Assembly: GCA_016946835.1 (NCBI GenBank)
Contig: JACVTC010000326.1
Coordinates: forward strand, 1 to 45,864
Source of the DNA: Neocallimastix lanati (nom. inval.)
Taxonomy: Eukaryota > Neocallimastigomycota > Neocallimastigomycetes > Neocallimastigales > Neocallimastigaceae
Direction: 5' to 3'
DNA: 45,864 nt
Shown here piece by piece: positions 1 to 9,367 of the stretch. Every line of letters starts with the position of its first letter. Positions within the stretch are counted from its first letter, which is position 1. The position numbers and the translations under genes are program-made. Below the pieces are notes generated by a model, which was not told the DNA's origin, searched no databases, and saw only the letters and a program-made list of their open reading frames with translations.

Positions 1-520
1 CTTTCAATACTTTTTGAAATTGAATTATCATCATTCATTAGTACTTGTTCATAAAGATATGTTTTATTGAAATAATCATTATAATAGTGTAAGTAAGTTA
101 TACTTCTATATTACAAATAATATATTGTGCAGTTTCTGATAAATCTAATTTTATCAACTCCTCATAAACTATTTTAAAGCGTTGAATTGGAATATCAATA
201 GAGACATAAAACAAAGTTTTAGTTGTATCATTCAAGTAATATTTATATTTTATATGTTATTGTTAACAATACTTTCTAATCTATCAATTAACATAAACAT
301 TATTTTGTGTTGATAATCAATATTACTAATATCTGTATCTTTATTATCGTTACATTTAACGATATATCTATCTTTTGATAACTGATTACAATCAATGATT
401 TATACCCTCGAAAAAAGAATAAATTTTACCATTTATATGTATTTCCAATTGTAGAGGAACAGAATGATAATTTACTAAATACTACGGATAAGATTTATAA
501 CATTCATAGTTTTTTATACT
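1..520 (-). pseudogene. Broken gene of unknown function, running off the left edge
   Basis: Reading leftward on the minus strand there are consecutive protein-like stretches that continue one another only by changing frame: one near 475-398, one from about 398 to a stop at 250-252, one from about 250 to a stop at 98-100, and one open from about 97 to position 1. Local composition is less AT-extreme than the flanks and the translations are varied rather than low-complexity, which suggests former coding sequence. I recognise no domain. The 5' limit is uncertain. It lies at the edge of a cluster of virus-type genes with the same kind of frame breaks, so a viral origin is inferred from position only. 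Confidence 0.45.
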
Positions 521-1046
521 CAATATAAAATATAATTTTTACCTATAAAAAAAATAATAATATTCTTGTTAATATTTTAAATCGTACCTAGAGTAAATTT
601 TTTATCATTTTAAAAATCGACTATGAATTATTATATTTAAATAGATATATATTTATTATTATTTTTTTTTTTTTTGTGTTGAATTTTTTATTTTTGATTT
701 TTTTTTATTTCATTATTAAATTTGACAAGGCTATTTTTATTTTTTTAAGTACTACAATATTTTAGAAAAATTTTTATAATATTTTTTTTTCTTCTAAAAT
801 GAATTTAAATAAATTTAAAAATTTGTTAAAATCTAAATCAAATTTATAACTAAATTTTGGAGAAAAAAAATTAGGAAATATTCTTTTTAAAAACTTTAAA
901 TAGATATAACAATAAATAATAGAAAGTAAATTAATAAATTAAATATATAAATAAATAAATAAAAATAAATAAATAAAAATAAATAAAAAAAATAAATAAA
1001 TTAATTTAAATAGATTAAAGATTAATAATTAAAAAATTAATATAAT
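521..1046. other. AT-rich non-coding stretch
   Basis: Long A and T runs, with an (AAAT)n-like tract at about 945-1010 (repeated AAATAAAT). No open frame or RNA gene is visible. It would hold the promoter of the zinc-ribbon gene that follows, but I see no recognisable promoter motif. Confidence 0.6.
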
Positions 1047-1297
1047 ATGGATAATATTTCGATGAAAGCATTGGATAAATTTTTTAAAGAATCGTCCTTA
1101 TTTAGTGAAGATAGATTAAGAGAGAAAAATAAATTACCAGTATTAGATGATGAAAAAAGGAAATAAAAAAAAATTCTATATGTTGTAAAAGATGTAATAA
1201 TAATAAATATATTGAGTTGAGACGTTTACAAATTCGTAGATGTGATGAAGAGGCCACTATAGTATATTATTGTTCAAACTGTAAAAGAGTTATTTAA
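1047..1297 (+). pseudogene. TFIIS-like zinc-ribbon protein, frameshifted
   Basis: The ATG at 1047 opens a 39-codon charged segment ending at a TAA at 1164-1166. A second frame, open from 1154 to a TAA at 1295-1297, encodes a compact zinc ribbon: CKRC at the start, CSNC near the end, and between them a basic stretch followed by an acidic DE pair. In TFIIS the acidic pair of this ribbon reaches the polymerase active site and stimulates transcript cleavage; RPB9 and viral TFIIS-like proteins share the fold. The two frames overlap in the A-run at 1153-1158, so a one-base loss there explains the break. Together they would give only about 82 residues, far shorter than TFIIS, so this is either a minimal ribbon protein or a C-terminal remnant. 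Nearby helicase and RPB1-like genes support a viral transcription role. The break could also be a homopolymer sequencing error. Confidence 0.7.
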
Positions 1298-1879
1298 AAC
1301 TTTTATTTATTTTATAATTTTTTAATAATATTTAGATTTAAATTATTTATGAATTTTAAATATTTAATAAATGTTATTTAAATATAATTCATTATATATA
1401 TATCTAATTAAAAATATGGAATTTTATATTCAATTTAACTTTTATAAAATATTAAATTATAGTTTTGGTTTAAAAAAAAAGTATGAATAATTTTAATTTT
1501 TACATAAATTATTTTTTTTTTTTTGAAATTATTATCCAATATTATAATATTACTAATTAATTATAAATATTCCTTCATATGAAATGAAATGAATTTAATA
1601 CAAGAAATTATGTATATTATAATATTAATTTGTAAATATTTAAATTTTTTTTTAAAAAATAATAAAAAGTAATAATAAAATTAGTAGTTTATAGTGATTA
1701 GGGGCTTATACAAAAAAAAAAAAATTGACATAAATAATATATTTTAACCATTTCCTAATTTGTTTAAAATGAAAAATTAAATTATAAATTTAATAGTAAA
1801 TTACTCATTAACGTATATAAATTTTATTGAAATTTTTTAAATACAATATTTAATGTATTAAAAAGTATTAAAATTTAAA
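1298..1879. other. AT-rich non-coding stretch
   Basis: Separates the zinc-ribbon remnant from the next broken gene. Homopolymer runs and short AT repeats only; no ORF, RNA gene or structured repeat seen. Confidence 0.6.
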
Positions 1880-2675
1880 ATGCAAAAAAGAATTTTAAAA
1901 GTTCGGAACAACTTGTCAAGTCGATAAACTCTCTAATAAATCTAGTACTTCAAGAATGGATTATTATAATCGTATCTTATTATCATCATGCAGTACAGAT
2001 ATGATATTTCAAAGAATGATATCTACTATAAATTTTAAGGAAGTTGTACCTTTACCTAAAAATAATAGTATGTTTCGATTGTTATCAAATGTTTCAATAA
2101 TACCAATAATGTAATTTTAGGACCTTTAAAAATTAGTTCTGGTATTACGTTAACGGATTTACCCTCTTTATCTATTCCAATGTCCCATTACCATCTTAAT
2201 AAAATTAATTTTGTACAAGATAATTTTATTCATCGAATTTCTGAAAACGAAACTGAACCAATGAAAAAATTTATTGAACGACTTCGATTTATCGATTCTC
2301 GTATGCAAATGCTAATTTCGGATTATATTAGACATATCGATGAATCTTCTCCTATTTATTACATGTTAAAAAGAATAATGTAACATTTAATCAAAACTGG
2401 ATCTTTACTGGTATTATAAATAAAGGAAATAATAATACCGAATATATTAATATTCGCTACTTTAAAGATTCATTTAAAGGCAAAAAAAGATTGGTACTAA
2501 TGTTTATTGTGGAGATGATTATTTGGATGAGATGGCAGATCTTCTTTCTAGAGACACGTTTTGTTATATTAATGGAAATATTTATCCATTGATAAAAGTA
2601 AATTATATTATTATTAATGAACGTATTGTTAATAATATACCAATGGTCAATTTTACATGTAAGCTTACTTTGTAG
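1880..2675 (+). pseudogene. Broken gene of unknown function
   Basis: A series of plus-strand open segments in changing frames covers about 265 codons: a start at 1880 (ATG, basic N-terminus), a segment from before 1956 to a stop near 2110, a segment from about 2107 to 2383 (the longest, with an acidic and aromatic-rich stretch), a segment from about 2370 to 2485, and a last one ending at the TAG at 2673-2675. Each segment takes over where the previous one hits a stop, often near A/T runs, so at least four frame breaks are needed. Translations are normal, mixed-composition protein. I recognise no domain, signal peptide or membrane segment. Its place between the zinc ribbon and the helicase suggests a viral gene, perhaps structural, but that is inference. 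Confidence 0.55.
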
Positions 2676-3403
2676 ATATAAACTTTATACCAAATTCAAT
2701 TCATTGTAGTACTAAAAGATTATAAATAATATGTATATATATATATATATTTATATGTTTATAGTAAAAATTTGACAATTTTAATGTTATAATTTCATTT
2801 AAATATACTTTAGTAATAACATACTTAAAATTTTAATTATAATAATTTATATTTATATAATAATATATGTAGTATAACCATAATATATAATATAATATAA
2901 TATAATAAAAAAAAATATAATATAATTATTTAATAAATAATATTATATATATAATTATATATAAAATTATATTTAAATATGTAATGAATATAAAGATATA
3001 TAATAATAATTACATTAAATATATTTGGATATTAATTTTTTAAAAAAATATATATATATTTTTCAATGTACAGATAAATATATTTAATTTTTTTTTTTAT
3101 TTATTTAAAAAAAAAAAGTAAAAGGAATATAAAATTATTAATTAATTTTTATTTTAAAAAAATACTATATAATATAAAATATTTACATTTAATTTTTCAA
3201 ATATAATAATAATCTCGTATATAATTAATATTTAATATTTAATTTTAATATACTATTTATTCATATACCTATATATAAAATTTTAATTTAAAATATTTTT
3301 TATTTTTGCAATTATTTAAATATATTATTATTTTAATTTATATAAAATTTATTCACAATATATATATATTAACTTTACTAAAAATAATTAAAGGTTTATT
3401 CAT
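2676..3403. other. AT-rich intergenic stretch between convergent broken genes
   Basis: Almost pure A/T with short (TA)n tracts (for example 2731-2750, 2880-2910, 3045-3060). The 3' ends of the plus-strand unknown gene and the minus-strand helicase face each other across it. No ORF or clear terminator hairpin seen. Confidence 0.6.
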
Positions 3404-3832
3404 TTATAAAATAATAATAAGATCATAATCAAATAAATATTTTTCCCATAATTCTATCATTTCATTTCTACTATCTTTAATTTTTTCTGAAAATTTTGAC
3501 AATAATTTATGCAACAAAAAAGCTTGATGTGGTCTTTCTTACAATATTTAGGAATATCGTTTTGAGTGACAACGCTTAAAATATGTTTTTTAATTTCTTT
3601 ATATTTATCTTTATTGTTTTCTTCTTTATAAAATTTTTCCAAATCTTTTTCAGAAATTACTTTATAGTTTGGAATACGAATAGATGACAATTTTTTTCCA
3701 TATCGTCATAACATATTGAATAGATGAGCTTTTCAAAAAGTTCTTCCTTTATATAAAAAGTTTCAATATTACAACCACGATTCACGATAATTTCCACTGA
3801 TACATTGAAGTCAATCCGAATCTAGTAGTTTT

Positions 3833-3955
3833 GAAGTATACATCTGAAGTAGAACATTTGAAGTAGAACATTTGAAGTAGATTTGAAGTAGAACCATTTG
3901 AAGTAAAATATTGAAGTAGAACCATTTGAAGTAGAAATATTTGAAGTAGAAGGTT
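3833..3955. repeat. Minisatellite in the helicase 3' region
   Basis: About eight imperfect copies of a 12-17 bp unit around TTTGAAGTAGAAC. On the minus strand one frame reads repeated Ser-Thr-Ser-Asn. Spacings differ between copies, so the array itself changes frame. It lies in the linker just downstream of the segment containing the residues KWDESF, and may be a late expansion in a decaying gene. Confidence 0.8.
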
Positions 3956-5938
3956 CCTCTTCTTTAAAATTAAAATTTAAATTTTTTTTCAAGTCACAAT
4001 ATCTTAAAGTTAAATCATTACATAATATATAGACATATTTATAACGGAATCTTGTTTGGGATTTCGTTTCTACAGTTTCTATAAATGATTCATCCCATTT
4101 GTTTTGAAATATCCTCTGAATTAGGCTCATTATTTACCAACCTCCATTTTTCGAAAATTAAAATCCGCATAAATAATATTAGTACTAAAATCCTTCTCTG
4201 ACTTTTTTTTATTACTAGCATAAGATGAAGTTGTAATAGTTGAAAAATATGATATATAATGAAATTATCGATTTTTTTCCAATAAGGATAAAATAAATTA
4301 GAGATATTGAATAAATTTTGACGTAGAGCATATCTTAATATAAACAATTTTTCAGTATGAGAATATTTAATAATTTGATTATATGCTTCTCTGGTCATAT
4401 TAGCATTTTGTAATTTATTGTTTAAAGACACTATTTCTTCGCTTTTAATATCAACCTTTGCGTGAATAAAGTAGGATAACTGTTCGTTCATTTGCTTACT
4501 TCTATTATTATTATAAAATGGAAGATTTTGGCGAAGTAATTTTCCAAAATAAGCATTCCTATAATTTAAACGATAATTGGATATAATTTTACAATAAATC
4601 ATTCCGTCAGAATATCTTAAATACCACCAGCTATCACAATATTATTACTATTTATATATTCTATTAATTTTGGTAAAACGAATAGGTTAATGATAGGAAT
4701 TCTATCCATAAGATCCATAATTCTAATACAATGGTTCTCTGAAAAGAATGATCTTAACTTTTTATTTATTTCGATCATACATAATGGTAAAAGTTTATCT
4801 AAGTATACTGAAGAATAATGTAAATATGGAACGATACTTGTATTGCCAATTATCTCATTTCCATTAATATCTTTGAATGTAGAAGTCTCTCCATGAATAT
4901 TAGCATCTATAGCTATACTAGTATTGGTCAATGCTCTACTTTCACTCAGTCTTGATTCAATATCAAAAGGTTTATTCAGTTCGTTAGTAGAGAGACCGTT
5001 AGTGTTTTGAGGATCATTTAGGTTAAAAGGAGCATGAATCAAAAATTCTATAGAAGCATTTTTTAATGCTTGATTAAATTTTAACGCATCTTTATATTTA
5101 TTTTCACATAAAATATACTTGCGATAGTCCACACTATACTGATATGAATCGGAACACTTTACTTCGTCATCACATGCCATGTACAAATAAACATTGACGA
5201 ATCGTTGATTTTCAGGAAGAGAATCATGTGAACCGACGCGTCGAATACGGCCAATAATTTGATTTATTTTCTCATAATTCCAATGCGGTGTTAATATGTG
5301 TAATTGTCGGACATTCATAATATCAACACTTTCCGATACTATGTCACTTCCTAGAAGAACCTTTATCTTTGATCCATTTTGATTACTTGAATCATTAAAT
5401 ATATCTAAACGCTCCATCATATTGGACAGAGCTTTTTATCTCCAGTAATGAATGTAAAATTCCAAAATTTATCATCTCTTTCTTTTCGAATTTCCTTAGT
5501 TCAGCGAATTCGTTATCATCATCAACATCACCATCATGAAAAGAAGAAAAATGATGAGGAAGAAAACGATTGATCCCTTTGCCTTTCCTATCCACTTTAC
5601 TTTCTAAATTGGAAAAATTTGATGTCTCATCATTATGACGGCTATTAGATGATATTTTATTATATACATAATGATAGCCCATAGCACAAAGTATCGCGGA
5701 AAAGTAATAAATACCAACTTGCTCAATGATACTGCAATAGATAAATACAGGTCCGTCTGGATTTTCCTTTTTATTTATTTCGTTAAGACAATGATACAAT
5801 TTACAACAATAATTTTTAATATCCTTGGATTGCTGATTTATAATATCTTGTAAAAGAGGGTTACTATGAATAATCTTATCATTACTAAATTGATATTCTG
5901 ATAAATCCGATTTAACTTTGGATTTTGATCTTTTTTTT

Positions 5939-6009
5939 GCATCATTCGATTTACCTTTTGCTTTTGATCCCTTTTTGGTATCATTCGATTTACCTTTTGC
6001 TTTTGATTC
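5939..6009 (-). repeat. Tandem 39-bp (13-residue) Lys/Ser repeat in the helicase
   Basis: Two near-identical 39-bp units (the element ATCATTCGAT starts at 5941 and again at 5980) encode a duplicated 13-residue unit of Lys, Ser, Gly, Asn and Asp, followed by a diverged third partial copy. It sits in an insertion between the two helicase core halves, about residues 335-378 of the first frame. Being a multiple of three, it keeps the frame, unlike the other changes in this gene. Confidence 0.8.
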
Positions 6010-6999
6010 TTTATTAGTATCTTGTGTTAAATTATCATCAATTTGTAAATTAAGAACACCAAGTGTTGCTTTCACATAATTGATTCCCATATTATTCTTC
6101 TCTTGAGGTTCCTTTAGGATATTTCGATAATTTTGAAGTTGAACTCCTTGCATAGGTACTTTTACTATTTTGTAACGTTCAATACCTTGTATATATGACC
6201 CCATATAATTCACGGTCGTGTTTGGTGGATTTAATCCATAATAAGACAGGTGACCAAGCATTTCTTCTTTCAGTTTTTCAGGGGTTAAATATGAAGTGGA
6301 ATTCAAATTTGGTTTAATTAATTTAACCAGATCTGTTATTTCATTTGCATTATCAAAAATCGGAGTTGCAGACATAAATATAATTCGACCTTTATTAATA
6401 TGATTTAAAAGTGAACTTAAATTATTATAGATAAACTTTTTTTTGGTAGGGTTACGAAAATGATGAACTTCATCAATAATAATTAATCTTTCATCATAAA
6501 AAGAAAAAGAATTAGATGTTGTCTGTTGGTGGTCACTTTTGTTGTCATTACCATCGGTGTCAGTGTTAATATCATTAATGTTTTGGATATCGTTACAGAA
6601 TGTTATATAAGTGCGAAATTCAATATACTTTTTGATAAATTCTTTATAATCTTTAACGTTCGGTAAGTGTGGATAATATTCAAAAGTATAATCATACCAA
6701 GTCTTTACACGTTTGGTAAATTCCGTAATAGCTTCCTTACCTTTTACAAGAATAATACAAGGTTTCTTATAAACATTTATGAATTTTAATGCAATCCATA
6801 ATGCGGTGAATGATTTCCCAGTACCTGGTGAATGATAAATTAGAAATCGGTTGACCACTTCATTTTCTGGTGACATATACCTTACCGGTAATATTTGATA
6901 TCTTTTCATATGTACATTTTCTTCTATCAACGGATTATTCGTATAAATCTCCGTAAATTCTCTTAAACTATGTAAGTTATTAATATCCGGATATGTCAT

Positions 7000-7834
7000 T
7001 TATAGTTCTATCTATCCTCAATACAAATTTATTTAACTCTATTATTTTTGTAAATAAATTAAAGAGAAAAAAAAAATAAAACAAAAAGGAAAAATTAATA
7101 TATATTTATATAATGTAAAATAAATATAATTACTAATAAAGTAATTAAACTACTTAACAAATTAAATTAAATAATTGTAAAATAATAATTTATTTACTAC
7201 ATCAATAATACTTTATTCAAAATTAAAATTATACTAATTTTTATGTAATATATCAAAAAATGTATTACTCTTTTAACTTTTATATTTTTTTTTTTTTTTT
7301 TAATAAATTTATAAAATATAAACCTTAATATTTGTTTATAAATGTATTAAATAATTTACTTTTTAAATCATTTTATAAATATATTTTCAATGTACTAATA
7401 ATATATTTAATTTATTAAAATTTTTTCTTTTTAATTTTATTGGTATATGAATGAATAATATATGCTATTGAAAATTGATAAATTATTACATTATCTGTCC
7501 AACTATAAAAAAAATATATATATAATATAAATTTACTAATATTTAAAATTCAACTATCCCAAAAAGTAAATTGAAAGGTATAAAATTTTAAATTTTAGAT
7601 AAAGATTAAATTTTAAAAATTTTATTTTTTTTAGATCTACTTTAAACTTTAAAAATTTTATTTAATTTATATGAGAAAACTCTTTCAAATGATAAATGAC
7701 TTTTATAAAAGAAGTTAAATAAATACTTTTAGAATTACTTACATTATTATTTTTATAAATTTAATATATTTTAATTTTAAATTTTATTTTTTACTTTTAA
7801 TAAGGTTTATATTATTCTATTTAAATTTGTAATA
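7000..7834. other. AT-rich divergent intergenic region
   Basis: Lies between the 5' ends of the minus-strand helicase and the plus-strand zinc-knuckle gene, so it should hold both promoters. It is A/T homopolymers and short AT repeats. I looked for a motif shared with the region upstream of the RPB1-like gene and saw none that I can support. Confidence 0.55.
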
Positions 7835-8707
7835 ATGGAAAATTTAACAAATTATTACAACGAAGTGATCGAAATATTATGTAGTAAATCTGTCCAAGTC
7901 TTCAATAATAATTATAACCTTAATATAAATAAAGATAATATTTTAAATAATTTAACTAAGGAAGATGATATCCAATCATCAATTCACGAAATGGCCAAAC
8001 TTAGTTTGAATAATACTTGTATTGGATTAAAAAGAAATAAAACCACTTGTAATAATAAAGTAATTCCGGGACATATGTATTGTGGAGTTCATGTTCGTTC
8101 AGAAGGAAAACTACCATTAAATCAATATATCAGTAATGTTGCTACCACTCTTAAATATGGACATCCGGCAGTTGTTGTTTCCCTAGGTAATAATTGGATA
8201 TTTCAAAAGGACAGTCAAAACAACGATATAAGAAAAAATGAACCTAAGTCTACTAAATGGCCATTAAGTGTTGATATGGTTGACAAATCATTACATTCTT
8301 ATATTTTATTTTTCGATGAATTTAAAAGTTATTTTGGTGCTGGAATACTTGTTATTCAATATTGCTCCACCGAAAAAAATAAAAAGCAAAACAGTTATTT
8401 TATGGCAACTCATTATGTTGAAGTCAGTAGATATGGAGAAGAATTACAACCCGAGTATTACATTAAAATGACGTTCAAGTCTATTGCTTTGATTAAGGAA
8501 AAACCTATTTTTAGTAAAATCAAGGAATTTCTCTCTGAATACGGAATTCCATATGATATTAATGAAATTAACAAACGCAATAGTGATATTATTGAAAATA
8601 ATCCAGTAGTAATATACAATAAAATAAATAAAATTATTAATGATCATTATAATACTTTTTACTATAATTCAAAATCTTATATAACTTTGAATATTAATTC
8701 TGAATAA
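7835..8707 (+). CDS. 290-aa protein with a Cys-rich zinc-knuckle motif, function unknown
   Basis: Intact ORF from an ATG at 7835 to a TAA at 8705-8707. Residues 62-86 form a Cx9Cx10CxxH pattern (C62, C72, C83, H86) with a basic, Thr/Asn-rich middle and a GHMYCGVH end. This resembles the small CCCH knuckle seen in many phage and large-virus proteins, where it is an accessory nucleic-acid or protein-binding element. The rest (about 87-290) is mixed alpha/beta in character with no signal peptide or membrane helix and no motif I recognise. It sits between the helicase and the RPB1-like gene and is the only complete gene in the virus-type block. A viral origin is likely from context; a host gene remains possible. 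It cannot be assigned a reaction. Confidence 0.6.
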   Translation: MENLTNYYNEVIEILCSKSVQVFNNNYNLNINKDNILNNLTKEDDIQSSIHEMAKLSLNNTCIGLKRNKTTCNNKVIPGHMYCGVHVRSEGKLPLNQYISNVATTLKYGHPAVVVSLGNNWIFQKDSQNNDIRKNEPKSTKWPLSVDMVDKSLHSYILFFDEFKSYFGAGILVIQYCSTEKNKKQNSYFMATHYVEVSRYGEELQPEYYIKMTFKSIALIKEKPIFSKIKEFLSEYGIPYDINEINKRNSDIIENNPVVIYNKINKIINDHYNTFYYNSKSYITLNINSE

Positions 8708-9367
8708 TTTCTAAAAAAAAAATTTAAAGATTAAAATAAAATAAAAATTAAAATTATATACAAAATTGAAAAAAAAAAAAAAATATAATAATAATAATAA
8801 TTATATTCATGTATAAAACTATGAAAAATAAAATTAATAATTAAAAGTATGTATAAACGTGTAAATTCATTTGTAATTCTTTATGATATTATAATTTTAT
8901 AAATAAAAAAAAAATTAAATTATAATAAATTTAAACTCTATTTAATAATTTTTAATTTTATTTAACATTTCATAAATTTTTATACTTAAATCATCATAAT
9001 AATTATATTTATATTAATATTTAATATTTTAAAATTATGTAAATAGTAAATTAATTACTATAATTTATTTATTATTAAAAATAAAAATAATTGTTTATTC
9101 CATTAATATATGTATATGATTTTTTTTAAAAAAAAAAAAAAGTAAAAAGATGCTTAAAAAAATTAACTATTTCATAAATGTATATAATGTTTTTTTAAAA
9201 AAATATAAAAACAAATATACAGTAATAGTAATAAATTTTTTTTTATATTTAAAATATTTTTAAAACTTTAAACTACACCTTTTTTGATATCAGCAAAATA
9301 TTTTATATTATATCCTATTTTTATATCTGTAATATCATATTGACGGTCTCTATATAATATATTTAGT
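8708..9367. other. AT-rich stretch between convergent genes, with a short out-of-frame open tail
   Basis: Mostly A/T runs. On the minus strand, a frame offset by one from the RPB1-like ORF stays open across that ORF's stop to a TAA at 9268-9270, about 36 codons of mixed composition. It may be a remnant of a coding 3' end after a frameshift or deletion, but it does not resemble the polymerase segment expected next. Nothing else is visible. Confidence 0.45.

Larger units (their letters stand above)
3404..6999 (-). pseudogene. NCLDV D6R/D11L-like SF2 helicase, multiple frame breaks
   Basis: An ATG at 6999 opens a 534-codon frame with Walker A motif SPGTGKS (residues 57-63), a DEAH-type box DEVH (176-179) and motif III SAT (210-212). 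A second frame (5420-4617) carries the helicase C-terminal core, including motif VI-like QIIGRIRR (its residues 54-61) after a segment ending in PHWN, typical of the D6R/D11L group. Further segments (4602-4090, 4130-3822, 3690-3457, then a frame ending at the TAA at 3404-3406) continue it. The total of about 1,190 codons is close to the length of the ASFV-type early transcription factor helicase D1133L. At least six breaks are needed: around 5483-5500, at the T-run 5433-5437, near 4617-4640, near 4210-4240, near 4140, near 3690 and near 3515-3530. In the family this ATPase works in early promoter transcription. As read, no full-length protein can be made, although motifs on both sides of the breaks look undamaged. 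Confidence 0.8.

Noticed and set aside
3404-6999. Helicase as two or more separate functional genes
   Set aside because: Helicase motifs are split in the expected order between frames, frames overlap at homopolymers, and fragments lack their own starts and upstream regions. One broken gene is simpler.
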